Origin: Lachnospiraceae bacterium
GTDB lineage: Bacteria > Bacillota > Clostridia > Lachnospirales > Lachnospiraceae
Direction of reading: 5' to 3'
DNA length: 41,130 nucleotides
Assembly (NCBI GenBank): GCA_029063085.1
Contig: JAIDOW010000050.1
Location: forward strand, 1 to 41,130
Both the position numbers and the translations under genes were made by a program. Positions 34,279 to 41,130 of this stretch are shown piece after piece. Below the pieces are notes generated by a model, which saw only the letters and a list, made by a program, of their open reading frames with translations, did not search any database and was not told where the DNA came from. The first letter of the stretch is position 1, and every line of letters starts with the position of its first letter.

Positions 34279-36126
34279 ATGCCTGATTTTAACAAAGGAC
34301 AACTTACTGCTATTCATCATGTACATGGTCCGATGCTTGCACTGGCCGGTCCGGGTTCCGGAAAGACCACTGCTATGGTATATCGCATAAAATATCTTAT
34401 AGAAGAAGCAGGCATTCCTTCTTCCCAGATACTTGTCATTACCTTTACCAGGGCAAGTGCAAAAGAGATGGAGGAACGGTTTGTAAAATTAATGAAAGGT
34501 TCTAAGTGTACTTCCACATTTGGAACCTTTCATTCTGTATTCTTTTATATATTGAAAATGGCATATGGATATCGGAGTGAACATATTCTGAGTGAAAAAG
34601 AGAAATATTCGATTATCAGGGATATCCTTAAACATAAACAGATTGAGTGTGAAGACGAGGAGGAGCTGGTATCTTCCGTTATCCGTGAAATCGGAATGAT
34701 GAAAGGGGATATGATCGCACTGGAATATTTCTATTCCAACTGCCTTGGAGAAGAAGTATTCCGCCAGGTTTATAAAGAATATGAAGCAAAAACAGCATCT
34801 ATGGGAAAACTGGATTTTGATGATATGATGGTATATTGCTATGAATTATTAAAGGAACGTCAGGATATTTTGGAAATACTTCAAAAACGCTATGCCTATA
34901 TATTAGTAGATGAATTTCAGGATATTAATAAGATTCAATATGAAATTACCAAAATGCTGGCAGAGCCATTACGCAATCTGTTTATTGTGGGAGATGATGA
35001 CCAGAGTATTTATGGATTTCGAGGTGCAAGACCGGAAATCATGCTGCATTTTAAGGAAGACTATCCAGAAGCAGTTGAGACGCTGTTAGATGTTAATTAC
35101 CGCTGTAACCGGAATATTACGGAAGGTGCAGTTAATCTCATCACTAATAATCGGATTCGCTTTCATAAAAAAATTGTCAGTGCAAAGGAATATGAAGAAC
35201 CTGTTTTAGTTCATCATATGAAGACATTATCCGAAGAAACAAATCATGTATTGAAAACTATCCGGGATTATCATAAGGAAAAGATTCCCTATTCTGAGAT
35301 GGCAGTGATTCTGAGAACCAATGTGCAGGCAAGAGGGATTGTGAATAAGCTGATGGAATACAACATACCGTTTCAGATGAGGGACAAAGTTCCCTGTATT
35401 TATGATCATTTTACTGTACAAAATGTACTGGATTATATCAGGGCAGCCATGGGTATCCGGGACAGGGCTTTGTTTTTACGGATTATGAATAAACCAAACC
35501 GTTATCTGTCAAGAGAGCTGTTGACAGAGCCTGTTGTGAGCTTTGAAGCACTGCGGACAATGGTGGAAGGTAAAAACTGGGCGTTAGATAATATCGACCA
35601 GTTTGAATATGAATTAAAAATACTGGCAGGGTTAAAACCGTTTGCGGCAGTGAATTTTATCCGCAAAGCCATCGGATATGATGAATACCTGAGAGAGTAT
35701 GCACAGTATCGCCATTTAAATGTGGAAGATTTGTCGAGCACACTGGATGAGTTACAGGAAATGGCAAAACAGTACCGGACCTTTGGGGACTGGTTTGAAG
35801 GAATTGATCAATACCGACAGGATTTGGAACGGCACAGCAGGGCAGATTTGGCAGAACGAAAAGATGGTGTTGTGGTTACTACCATGCACAGTGCAAAGGG
35901 ATTGGAATTTGATGCAGTTTTTATACTGGAAGCCAATGAGGGCATGACACCATATAAAAAGGCTTTGAAACCGGAAGAAATAGAGGAGGAACGCCGTATG
36001 TTTTATGTAGCGATGACCCGTGCCAGAAGTCATTTACATATTTATGAGGTGAAGGAGTATTATAATAAGGAATTAGAGCCTTCCCGTTTTTTAGAAGAGA
36101 TCAGGAGAGCAGATGGGGAAGACTGA
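34279..36126 (+). CDS. UvrD/PcrA-like superfamily I DNA helicase
   Basis: A 615-residue ATP-dependent 3'-5' helicase. Motif I is AGPGSGKTT (residues 23-31), motif Ia ITFTRASAKEM, motif II VDEFQDIN, motif III DDDQSIYGFRGA, motif V TMHSAKGLEFDAVF and motif VI RRMFYVAMTRAR. It is shorter than PcrA (about 730) and ends soon after motif VI, lacking the C-terminal RNA polymerase-binding tail. So it is a UvrD-family paralogue, probably in repair or recombination, rather than the main PcrA. The frame is open to 34171 within gltX; ATG 34279 behind AAAAGGGG is chosen. Its end overlaps the convergent subtilase gene by 26 bp. Confidence 0.9.
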   Translation: MPDFNKGQLTAIHHVHGPMLALAGPGSGKTTAMVYRIKYLIEEAGIPSSQILVITFTRASAKEMEERFVKLMKGSKCTSTFGTFHSVFFYILKMAYGYRSEHILSEKEKYSIIRDILKHKQIECEDEEELVSSVIREIGMMKGDMIALEYFYSNCLGEEVFRQVYKEYEAKTASMGKLDFDDMMVYCYELLKERQDILEILQKRYAYILVDEFQDINKIQYEITKMLAEPLRNLFIVGDDDQSIYGFRGARPEIMLHFKEDYPEAVETLLDVNYRCNRNITEGAVNLITNNRIRFHKKIVSAKEYEEPVLVHHMKTLSEETNHVLKTIRDYHKEKIPYSEMAVILRTNVQARGIVNKLMEYNIPFQMRDKVPCIYDHFTVQNVLDYIRAAMGIRDRALFLRIMNKPNRYLSRELLTEPVVSFEALRTMVEGKNWALDNIDQFEYELKILAGLKPFAAVNFIRKAIGYDEYLREYAQYRHLNVEDLSSTLDELQEMAKQYRTFGDWFEGIDQYRQDLERHSRADLAERKDGVVVTTMHSAKGLEFDAVFILEANEGMTPYKKALKPEEIEEERRMFYVAMTRARSHLHIYEVKEYYNKELEPSRFLEEIRRADGED

Positions 36127-36961
36127 CACTGCCGGCCCCCTGCATGTTGTAGGGAAGATAAGGGACAGTATGGGCAGATTCCATCAGGCGTATTTTTGTC
36201 TGGTCGTTGGTGAGATATGGATATTTTTGGAGCAGCAGGGCACATGTGCCGCTGATAAATGGAACGGACATGGAAGTACCGTTTTTGATACTGTACCCTC
36301 CGCCGGGTTTTGTGCTTAGGATATGGAAACCGGGAGCGGTCAGTTCGGGTTTTGTAATATAGGGCAGAAGAGGACCGGCTGATGAAAAATGCTTTCCGTC
36401 AGAGGAGCCGATGGTGATCACCTTTTTGCAGTTGCCAGGTGCCGTGATGGAATTCGGTGCAGGACCGTTGTTGCCGGCAGAACAGCAGACAATGATGCCT
36501 TCCTCCCATAATCTTGTTACCCATAAATTTAGCCGGTTTTTTTCATTTTTGAGTTCAGCATTGGTTCCGCCTACAGAGATGTTTACAACACGGATATCAT
36601 ATTGTCTGTGATGGCCAAGAAGCCATTTTATGCCTTCAATAAAGATATCAGAGGAACCATTTCCCTCTTTATCCAGTACTTTTAAGCTTACCAGATTGCT
36701 TTCTGGTGCAATGCCTATTTTGGAGGAGGCAATAATGCCGGATACGTGAGTGCCGTGGGAATAGTCATCATAAGGCTGTGTCCGGTAAGAGATAAAATCA
36801 CGAAAAGCAAGAATCCGGTCAAAATCAATATCAGGATGATAAGACAGACCAGAATCCATAACGGCTATAGTTATATTTTTTCCGGTGATTCCGATTTTAT
36901 GGAAGGGAGCGGCACCGGATACGACAGCAGGAATTTTAGGAGAAGCAGACAAGTAAGACAC
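36101..36961 (-). CDS. S8 family serine peptidase, subtilisin-like
   Basis: A 286-residue subtilase with a complete catalytic set: Asp36 in AVMDSGL, His69 in HGTHVSG, the oxyanion Asn in SAGNNGP, and Ser230 in GTSMSVP. No signal peptide or long propeptide is visible, so it resembles intracellular subtilisins or the CspB-type spore germination proteases. GTG 36961 gives the longest frame; a TTG at 36952 lies 6 bp after GAGGTG and is an equally good start. The 3' end overlaps the helicase gene by 26 bp in convergent orientation with no terminator between. Its substrate is unknown. Confidence 0.88.
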   Translation of the reverse strand: MSYLSASPKIPAVVSGAAPFHKIGITGKNITIAVMDSGLSYHPDIDFDRILAFRDFISYRTQPYDDYSHGTHVSGIIASSKIGIAPESNLVSLKVLDKEGNGSSDIFIEGIKWLLGHHRQYDIRVVNISVGGTNAELKNEKNRLNLWVTRLWEEGIIVCCSAGNNGPAPNSITAPGNCKKVITIGSSDGKHFSSAGPLLPYITKPELTAPGFHILSTKPGGGYSIKNGTSMSVPFISGTCALLLQKYPYLTNDQTKIRLMESAHTVPYLPYNMQGAGSVSLPHLLS

Positions 36962-36970
36962 CTCAGCTCT

Positions 36971-36999
36971 TTACAAAATTTTATTTTACGATTATATTT
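36971..36999 (+). promoter_or_regulatory. Sigma-A-like promoter of the 37.06-38.2 kb genes
   Basis: TTTACA (36971-36976), a 17 bp spacer and TATATT (36994-36999), in the 99 bp between the divergent subtilase and small-protein genes. Confidence 0.5.
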
Positions 37000-37060
37000 A
37001 TATTGTATGTGATTATGCGAAAATGGTTTTAAGAATTTAACAATTGTGAAGGAGACAGGG

Positions 37061-37282
37061 ATGCTGAAAAGAAGTGTACGGGTAGAATTAGACTCTATTT
37101 TAAATGATCTGCGCATTAATCTGGAAAATAATTATAAAGATCTTGCCCATGATGCATTAAAAAAACTGCATGGAACGCTGGAAGATTATCTGAAAAGCGG
37201 TACGCTGAAGGAAAAGGATTATAGAAAATATAAGAAAATCGCAGATGATTATTCAAACAGGATGGCAAATTACCATCACTAA
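37061..37282 (+). CDS. Small helical hypothetical protein
   Basis: A 73-residue soluble protein, strongly charged (Lys, Asp, Glu) and almost surely all alpha-helical (LDSILNDLRINLENNYKDLAHDALKKLHGTLEDYL). There are no Cys, no membrane span and no signal peptide. The frame opens at GTG 37046, but GAAGGAG is best placed for ATG 37061 (MLKRSVRVE). I do not recognise the family. It lies 23 bp before the ZnuA-like gene and is probably co-transcribed. Confidence 0.7.
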   Translation: MLKRSVRVELDSILNDLRINLENNYKDLAHDALKKLHGTLEDYLKSGTLKEKDYRKYKKIADDYSNRMANYHH

Positions 37283-37305
37283 TACAGATATAGAGGAGAA
37301 AGAAT

Positions 37306-38208
37306 GTGAGACGAAGGAATTGGATTATTTATATTGTGATGGTACTGTGTACAGGTCTTATGATTACAGGCTGTGGAACCAAAGTGAGAAGTTTTAAGAG
37401 CCAGGATAAAATACTTGTAGTAACTACGATTTATCCCGTGTACGATTTTGTATTCAATATAGCCGGAGACAGAGCAGAGATCATCAATTTGGTACCGGCG
37501 GGAACAGAACCCCATGATTTTGAACTTTCAACGGGAGATATGCAGCTGTTGGAGGAAGCGGATTTATTTATTTACAATGGTGCCGGTATGGAACATTTTG
37601 TGGATAAAACGCTGGATGCCGTATCCAATAAAGAACTGATAGTAGTAGAGGCGGCAGCAACAGTGAAAACGCTGGAGTCTGGCGAGAAGACAGATCCTCA
37701 TACATGGCTTAGTGTCCAAAATGCGATATCAGAGTCAGAGGTGATAAAAGACGCATTTATACAGATAGATGCAGAACATAAGGAAGTGTATGAGAAGAAT
37801 TTTGAGGATTATAAGGACAGGCTGGAGGCTTTGGATAAGACTTATAAAGAAGAGTTATCCGGCTTATCCAGAAACACGATCGTGGTAGCACATGAAGCAT
37901 TTGGCTATCTGTGTGCCGCATACGGTCTGAAGCAGAATGCCGTGGAAGGACTGACAGCAGATTCCGAACCGGATTCTGCAAAAATGAAAGAGATTATTGA
38001 TTTTTGCAGGGAAGAAGATATTCAGGTTATTTTCTTTGAAGAACTGGTAAGCCCTAAGGTTGCAAATACCATCGCGGAGGAAATCGGTGCTGAGACGATG
38101 GTGTTAAATCCGATTGAAGGACTGACAGCCAGCCAGGAAGAGGAAGGGCTTGATTACATTAGTCTGATGGAAGAAAATCTGGAGGCTTTAAAAAAGGCGC
38201 TTAAGTAA
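37306..38208 (+). CDS. Metal ABC transporter substrate-binding lipoprotein (ZnuA/AdcA-like)
   Basis: A 300-residue lipoprotein that captures Zn2+ or Mn2+ outside the membrane for an ABC importer. The lipobox is MITGC with Cys23. Metal ligands are in PAGTEPHDFE, DPHTWLS, VVAHEAFGYL and the late FFEELVSPK. The His-rich loop typical of zinc-specific ZnuA is absent (only ESGEKTDPH), so manganese is possible. The start is GTG 37306 after AGAGGAG. The ATPase and permease genes are not adjacent; a different membrane protein follows after 26 bp. No Zur site was noticed. Confidence 0.9.
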   Translation: MRRRNWIIYIVMVLCTGLMITGCGTKVRSFKSQDKILVVTTIYPVYDFVFNIAGDRAEIINLVPAGTEPHDFELSTGDMQLLEEADLFIYNGAGMEHFVDKTLDAVSNKELIVVEAAATVKTLESGEKTDPHTWLSVQNAISESEVIKDAFIQIDAEHKEVYEKNFEDYKDRLEALDKTYKEELSGLSRNTIVVAHEAFGYLCAAYGLKQNAVEGLTADSEPDSAKMKEIIDFCREEDIQVIFFEELVSPKVANTIAEEIGAETMVLNPIEGLTASQEEEGLDYISLMEENLEALKKALK

Positions 38209-38234
38209 CGGTTACAGCAGAAAGGGGTGCAGAC

Positions 38235-39125
38235 ATGGCAGCTTTGATTATAAATACGATAATTTGTATCATAATACCGATTATCTTACTGGGAGTGTTA
38301 TTTTTTAAAAATCCAATGGAGAGAAAAGGAATATTTGTGTTATTTCTTTCGGGAGGTTTGGTATATCTCCTCATGGAGTTTGTGATCAAGGAACAAGGTC
38401 TTCAGTATCTTTTTAATCATACGGATTTTACGAAGTTTATGGCAGACCATTATATTGCCTATTTATTTGTTGTTGCACTGGCAGGAGCAGTTTTTGCGGT
38501 TTTGCCGGAAATTCTGATTATTGTATGTCTGTTTAAAAGACAGATGTCACTGGTGAAGGCGGTGGCGATGGGGATTGGTTATGCAATGGCAGAAGCGGTG
38601 ATGCTGGCAGGAGCCAAAAGTATTTTCACGATTATTGAGATGATAAAAGGAACGGAGGCAGAGCTTACTGCCACTACAATAGAATTGTATCTATCAGGAT
38701 ATGAGAGGTTTTTGCTGATGCTGATACAAATTACCATGATCGTTGTGCTGGTATATTTTGTGGAACATAAAATGACAGTCAGAGGCGTGATGATTAAAGT
38801 TCTGTGTCAGACGATAACAGGATTTTTGCCAGGTTTTTTGATGGCTTTTACTTATAAAGATTTTTATGAGGTATATGACCGTCAGTGGGCATTGGCACTT
38901 ATTTATATCTTTTTGACGGCAGCAGCATTTTGTTCGGCAGTCGTATTAAACAGTTTAAAGTATGCACTAAAAGATGACAGGGTTGACTCTCCTGCGGCAG
39001 TTGCAAGATATCAGAAAAAAAGAGAAGAAAGACAGAAACACAGAGAGAGGAAAAAACAGGAGAGGACAGAAAAAAAGGAAAAACGGAAAAAGACGGTTAA
39101 AGAAGAAACAAAGCAGAATATGTAA
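38235..39125 (+). CDS. Polytopic membrane protein, distantly YhfC-like
   Basis: A 296-residue protein with about seven hydrophobic spans and a very basic/charged C-terminal tail (about 250-296, rich in Lys, Arg, Glu). The blocks GYAMAEAVMLAG and YERFLLMLIQI lie where YhfC/CPBP-type intramembrane metalloproteases have G-H-G-x-E-A and E-R-x-x-A---H. The Glu and Glu-Arg are kept but the His residues are missing, so proteolytic activity is doubtful. The family link is tentative. It follows the ZnuA-like gene by 26 bp and may be read with it. Confidence 0.65.
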   Translation: MAALIINTIICIIIPIILLGVLFFKNPMERKGIFVLFLSGGLVYLLMEFVIKEQGLQYLFNHTDFTKFMADHYIAYLFVVALAGAVFAVLPEILIIVCLFKRQMSLVKAVAMGIGYAMAEAVMLAGAKSIFTIIEMIKGTEAELTATTIELYLSGYERFLLMLIQITMIVVLVYFVEHKMTVRGVMIKVLCQTITGFLPGFLMAFTYKDFYEVYDRQWALALIYIFLTAAAFCSAVVLNSLKYALKDDRVDSPAAVARYQKKREERQKHRERKKQERTEKKEKRKKTVKEETKQNM

Positions 39126-39153
39126 AAAATATGAAATGTACGAAAAAAAATTC

Positions 39154-39182
39154 TTGAAATCTGTGGAAGGAAATGGTACATT
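39154..39182 (+). promoter_or_regulatory. Sigma-A promoter of the pantothenate cluster
   Basis: TTGAAA (39154-39159), a 17 bp spacer and TACATT (39177-39182), about 72 bp before the DUF2520 gene. Confidence 0.55.
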
Positions 39183-39253
39183 ACTATTCGAGCGGTATTC
39201 GTTAGAAACTGCATCGAGTGATAGGTGTTGTCACATGACAGTGAGGTGATGAC

Positions 39254-40102
39254 ATGAAAATAGGTTTTATTGGCGCCGGAAAAGCAGGATGCAGTCTTGG
39301 AAAATATTTTTCCATTAAGGCTGAGCAGGGCAGAATCCAGGTTGCCGGTTATTATAGTTTGATTGAAGAAGAAGCCAGATGGGCGGCAGCATTTACACAT
39401 TCCAGGCATTTTTGTACAGCAGGGGAAGTGATTGCGGCAAGCGATGCCATAATTCTCTCGTCTCCGGATGGAGCGATAAAGAAGGTATGGGATGCGATTG
39501 ATAAAGATAAGATTCAGGGCAGGATTTTCTGCCATTTAAGTGGCTCCTTATCATCCGATGTATTTTCAGGAATAGAAGATTACGGTGCATATCCGATTTC
39601 TATTCATCCAATGTTCGCATTCAGCGATAGAGAATCCGTATATCAGCAATTGAATCAGGTAAGCTTCACTTTGGAAGGGGTGTCCCATGCAGTATCAAGA
39701 TGGAAAGAAATCTTTGAAGCACTTGGTAACCCTGCGATTGTGATTTCGAAAGAGGCAAAGCCCAAATACCATACTGCGGCAAGCTTTTTGAGCAACCATG
39801 TGCTGGCTGTTTTGGAAGCAGGTTATCAGCTTTTATTGGAATGTGGTTTTTCCGAGGGTGAGGCCAGGGATTTCAGCTCGGTTCTGGTGAGAGGCAATGT
39901 AGAACACGCTGTTAAAAATGGTACCGTAAATGCTTTGACCGGACCTATTGAAAGGGCTGATGAATTGACAGTTGCCAAGCATCTTTCGGTGTTAAATGAT
40001 ATGCAGGAGAGCATTTATAAATCCTGTGGAAAAGAATTGTTAGAGATTGCAAAAAGAAAGAATCCGGGTAGGGATTACAAAAAAATTGCAGAAATGCTAT
40101 AG
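39254..40102 (+). CDS. DUF2520 Rossmann-fold reductase, PanG-like ketopantoate reductase
   Basis: A 282-residue protein with an N-terminal NAD(P)-binding fold (MKIGFIGAGKAGCSLGKYF, G-x-G-x-x-G) and a C-terminal DUF2520 domain with SIHPMFAFSD, KYHTAASFLSNH and ALTGPIERAD, the family hallmarks. It sits directly upstream of panB with a shared orientation. DUF2520 proteins next to pan genes include PanG, an alternative ketopantoate reductase known from Francisella and found in some Firmicutes that lack PanE. The predicted role is NADPH reduction of ketopantoate to pantoate in coenzyme A synthesis. Family assignment is firm; the PanG role is an inference from context. Confidence 0.85.
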   Translation: MKIGFIGAGKAGCSLGKYFSIKAEQGRIQVAGYYSLIEEEARWAAAFTHSRHFCTAGEVIAASDAIILSSPDGAIKKVWDAIDKDKIQGRIFCHLSGSLSSDVFSGIEDYGAYPISIHPMFAFSDRESVYQQLNQVSFTLEGVSHAVSRWKEIFEALGNPAIVISKEAKPKYHTAASFLSNHVLAVLEAGYQLLLECGFSEGEARDFSSVLVRGNVEHAVKNGTVNALTGPIERADELTVAKHLSVLNDMQESIYKSCGKELLEIAKRKNPGRDYKKIAEML

Positions 40103-40206
40103 GGAAGGTTGGTACAATGGAATCATAAGTAATTGACAGTTTGACTTGCCGGAATTACCAGTCACTTAATATTCATTGTGCCAGGTCAGATAATAGGAGG
40201 AAAGCG

Positions 40207-41034
40207 ATGAAGAATACAGTATTAACCTTTAAACAGGCAAAAGAAAAGGGTGAAAAGCTGTCCATGCTGACAGCGTATGATTATTCTACTGCGAGACTGA
40301 TTGATGAGTCAGGAGTAAATTCCATTTTGGTTGGGGACTCTCTGGGGAATGTTATTTTAGGTTATGAGGATACGATTTCGGTAACGATGGAAGACATGAT
40401 CCATCATTCGGCAGCAGTGGCAAGAGGTGCCCAAAATGCGTTGGTTATCTGTGATATGCCATTTATGAGTTATCAGACATCTGTGTATGATGCTGTGGTA
40501 AATGCAGGGAGGCTTATGAAGGAAGGTCGTGCAAATGCAGTTAAATTAGAAGGGGGAAAAGAGGTATGTCCCCAGATAAAGGCTATCGTAGATGCAGGAA
40601 TTCCTGTTTGCGGGCATTTAGGCCTGACGCCGCAGTCCATTAACGCTTTTGGCGGATTCAAGGTACAGGCAAAGACCGAGGCAGCGGCAAAGAAACTGAT
40701 TGCGGATGCAAAAGCAGTGGAAGCAGCGGGAGCCTTTGCCGTGGTATTGGAGTGTGTTCCGGCAAAGCTTGCAGAGCTTGTGACAAAGGAGCTTTCGATT
40801 CCTACCATTGGGATTGGTGCAGGTAATGTCTGTGATGGGCAGGTACTGGTATATCAGGATATGCTTGGAATGTTCACTGATTTTACCCCAAAGTTTGTCA
40901 AGCGTTTTGAGAATATCGGAGAGGTTATGAAACGTGCATTTTCCGCTTATGATGAAGAGGTAAAAGCAGGAACATTTCCAGACAAGGAGCATGAGTACAC
41001 CATCAGCGATGATGTGTTAGAAAAATTGTATTAA
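40207..41034 (+). CDS. panB: 3-methyl-2-oxobutanoate hydroxymethyltransferase
   Basis: A 275-residue TIM-barrel enzyme making ketopantoate from 2-oxoisovalerate and methylene-tetrahydrofolate, the first step to pantothenate. [60 protein letters not shown] and [20 protein letters not shown] are all PanB hallmarks. The frame is open to 40141, but ATG 40207 directly after AGGAGGAAAGCG is correct. It lies 104 bp after the PanG-like gene. panC and panD are expected just past the window edge. Confidence 0.97.
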   Translation: MKNTVLTFKQAKEKGEKLSMLTAYDYSTARLIDESGVNSILVGDSLGNVILGYEDTISVTMEDMIHHSAAVARGAQNALVICDMPFMSYQTSVYDAVVNAGRLMKEGRANAVKLEGGKEVCPQIKAIVDAGIPVCGHLGLTPQSINAFGGFKVQAKTEAAAKKLIADAKAVEAAGAFAVVLECVPAKLAELVTKELSIPTIGIGAGNVCDGQVLVYQDMLGMFTDFTPKFVKRFENIGEVMKRAFSAYDEEVKAGTFPDKEHEYTISDDVLEKLY

Positions 41035-41092
41035 ATTCCTGTTTATCTTACTAGGGGACGCTTCCATGGCGGGTGATGGCGGACGCAGGAAT
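41035..41092. repeat. Inverted repeat after panB at the window edge
   Basis: ATTCCTG (41035-41041) and CAGGAAT (41086-41092) are perfect inverted copies beginning directly after the panB stop codon. An inner CCAT/ATGG pair is present. There is no T-run. It may be part of a repeat cut off by the window end. The remaining 38 bases show no gene. Confidence 0.4.
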
Positions 41093-41130
41093 CTATGGAT
41101 ATAGGGTTCTACGAAAGACACGTAAAGTAA

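Noticed and set aside
36971-37045. Zur or manganese-regulator box ahead of the ZnuA-like gene
   Set aside because: No convincing palindrome of the known types was found in this AT-rich stretch.
1-41130. tRNA or rRNA genes, prophage or complete insertion sequence
   Set aside because: No cloverleaf with conserved T-loop, no rRNA-like stretch and no transposase or integrase frame was seen.

Overview
The window looks like a chromosomal segment from a low-GC, Gram-positive, anaerobic and probably spore-forming member of the Clostridia, most likely Lachnospiraceae (a Coprococcus-like or Butyrivibrio-like lineage). The reasons are the phosphate butyryltransferase/butyrate kinase pair, an alpha/beta-type small acid-soluble spore protein, a LysM-GH18 spore-cortex-lytic-type protein, DUF4364, DUF5688 and DUF1385 proteins typical of Clostridia, and strong AGGAGG ribosome-binding sites with sigma-A-type promoters. 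This placement is inference; no rRNA gene is present.

Layout. 1-1.6 kb is a small accessory patch: a frameshifted nitroreductase relic, two GNAT acetyltransferases and a DUF6881 protein. 1.8-4.7 kb holds an NCS2 purine permease and a LysM-GH18 hydrolase. 4.8-6.9 kb (minus strand) is the ptb-buk butyrate operon with a clear promoter and an overlapping palindrome. 7.3-12.8 kb is one giant secreted, cell-wall-anchored modular protein (1829 aa). 12.9-13.2 kb is a spore-protein gene. 13.2-19.8 kb is the protein quality-control operon tig-clpP-clpX-lon-ysxC, preceded by a long, highly foldable leader. 19.8-21.6 kb (minus) holds a NAD-type malic enzyme and a DUF4364 winged-helix protein. 21.9-26.9 kb is rho, rpmE, DUF1385, prmC, prfA (transcription termination, ribosome and translation termination), interrupted after rpmE by a large hairpin and tandem repeats. 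26.9-32 kb holds hisC, a DUF5688 protein, a TetR regulator, a lone receiver protein, rarA and a small membrane protein. 32-36 kb holds a candidate mobile or structured element, a SEC-C protein with an upstream leader ORF, gltX and a UvrD-like helicase. 36-39 kb holds an intracellular-type subtilase, a small helical protein, a ZnuA-like lipoprotein and a polytopic membrane protein. The window ends with the start of a pantothenate cluster (PanG-like DUF2520 reductase, panB), and more pan genes are expected beyond the edge.

Most of the window is ordinary core genome. I did not find a convincing new multi-gene system. The best candidates for something undescribed are non-coding: a branched fold in the tig leader, the repeat cluster after rpmE, and a nested inverted-repeat element near 32.0 kb. 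Weaker leads are a leader ORF before the SEC-C gene and palindromes at the ptb-buk, malic enzyme and TetR promoters. All structures were found by eye and have not been tested by folding or comparison.
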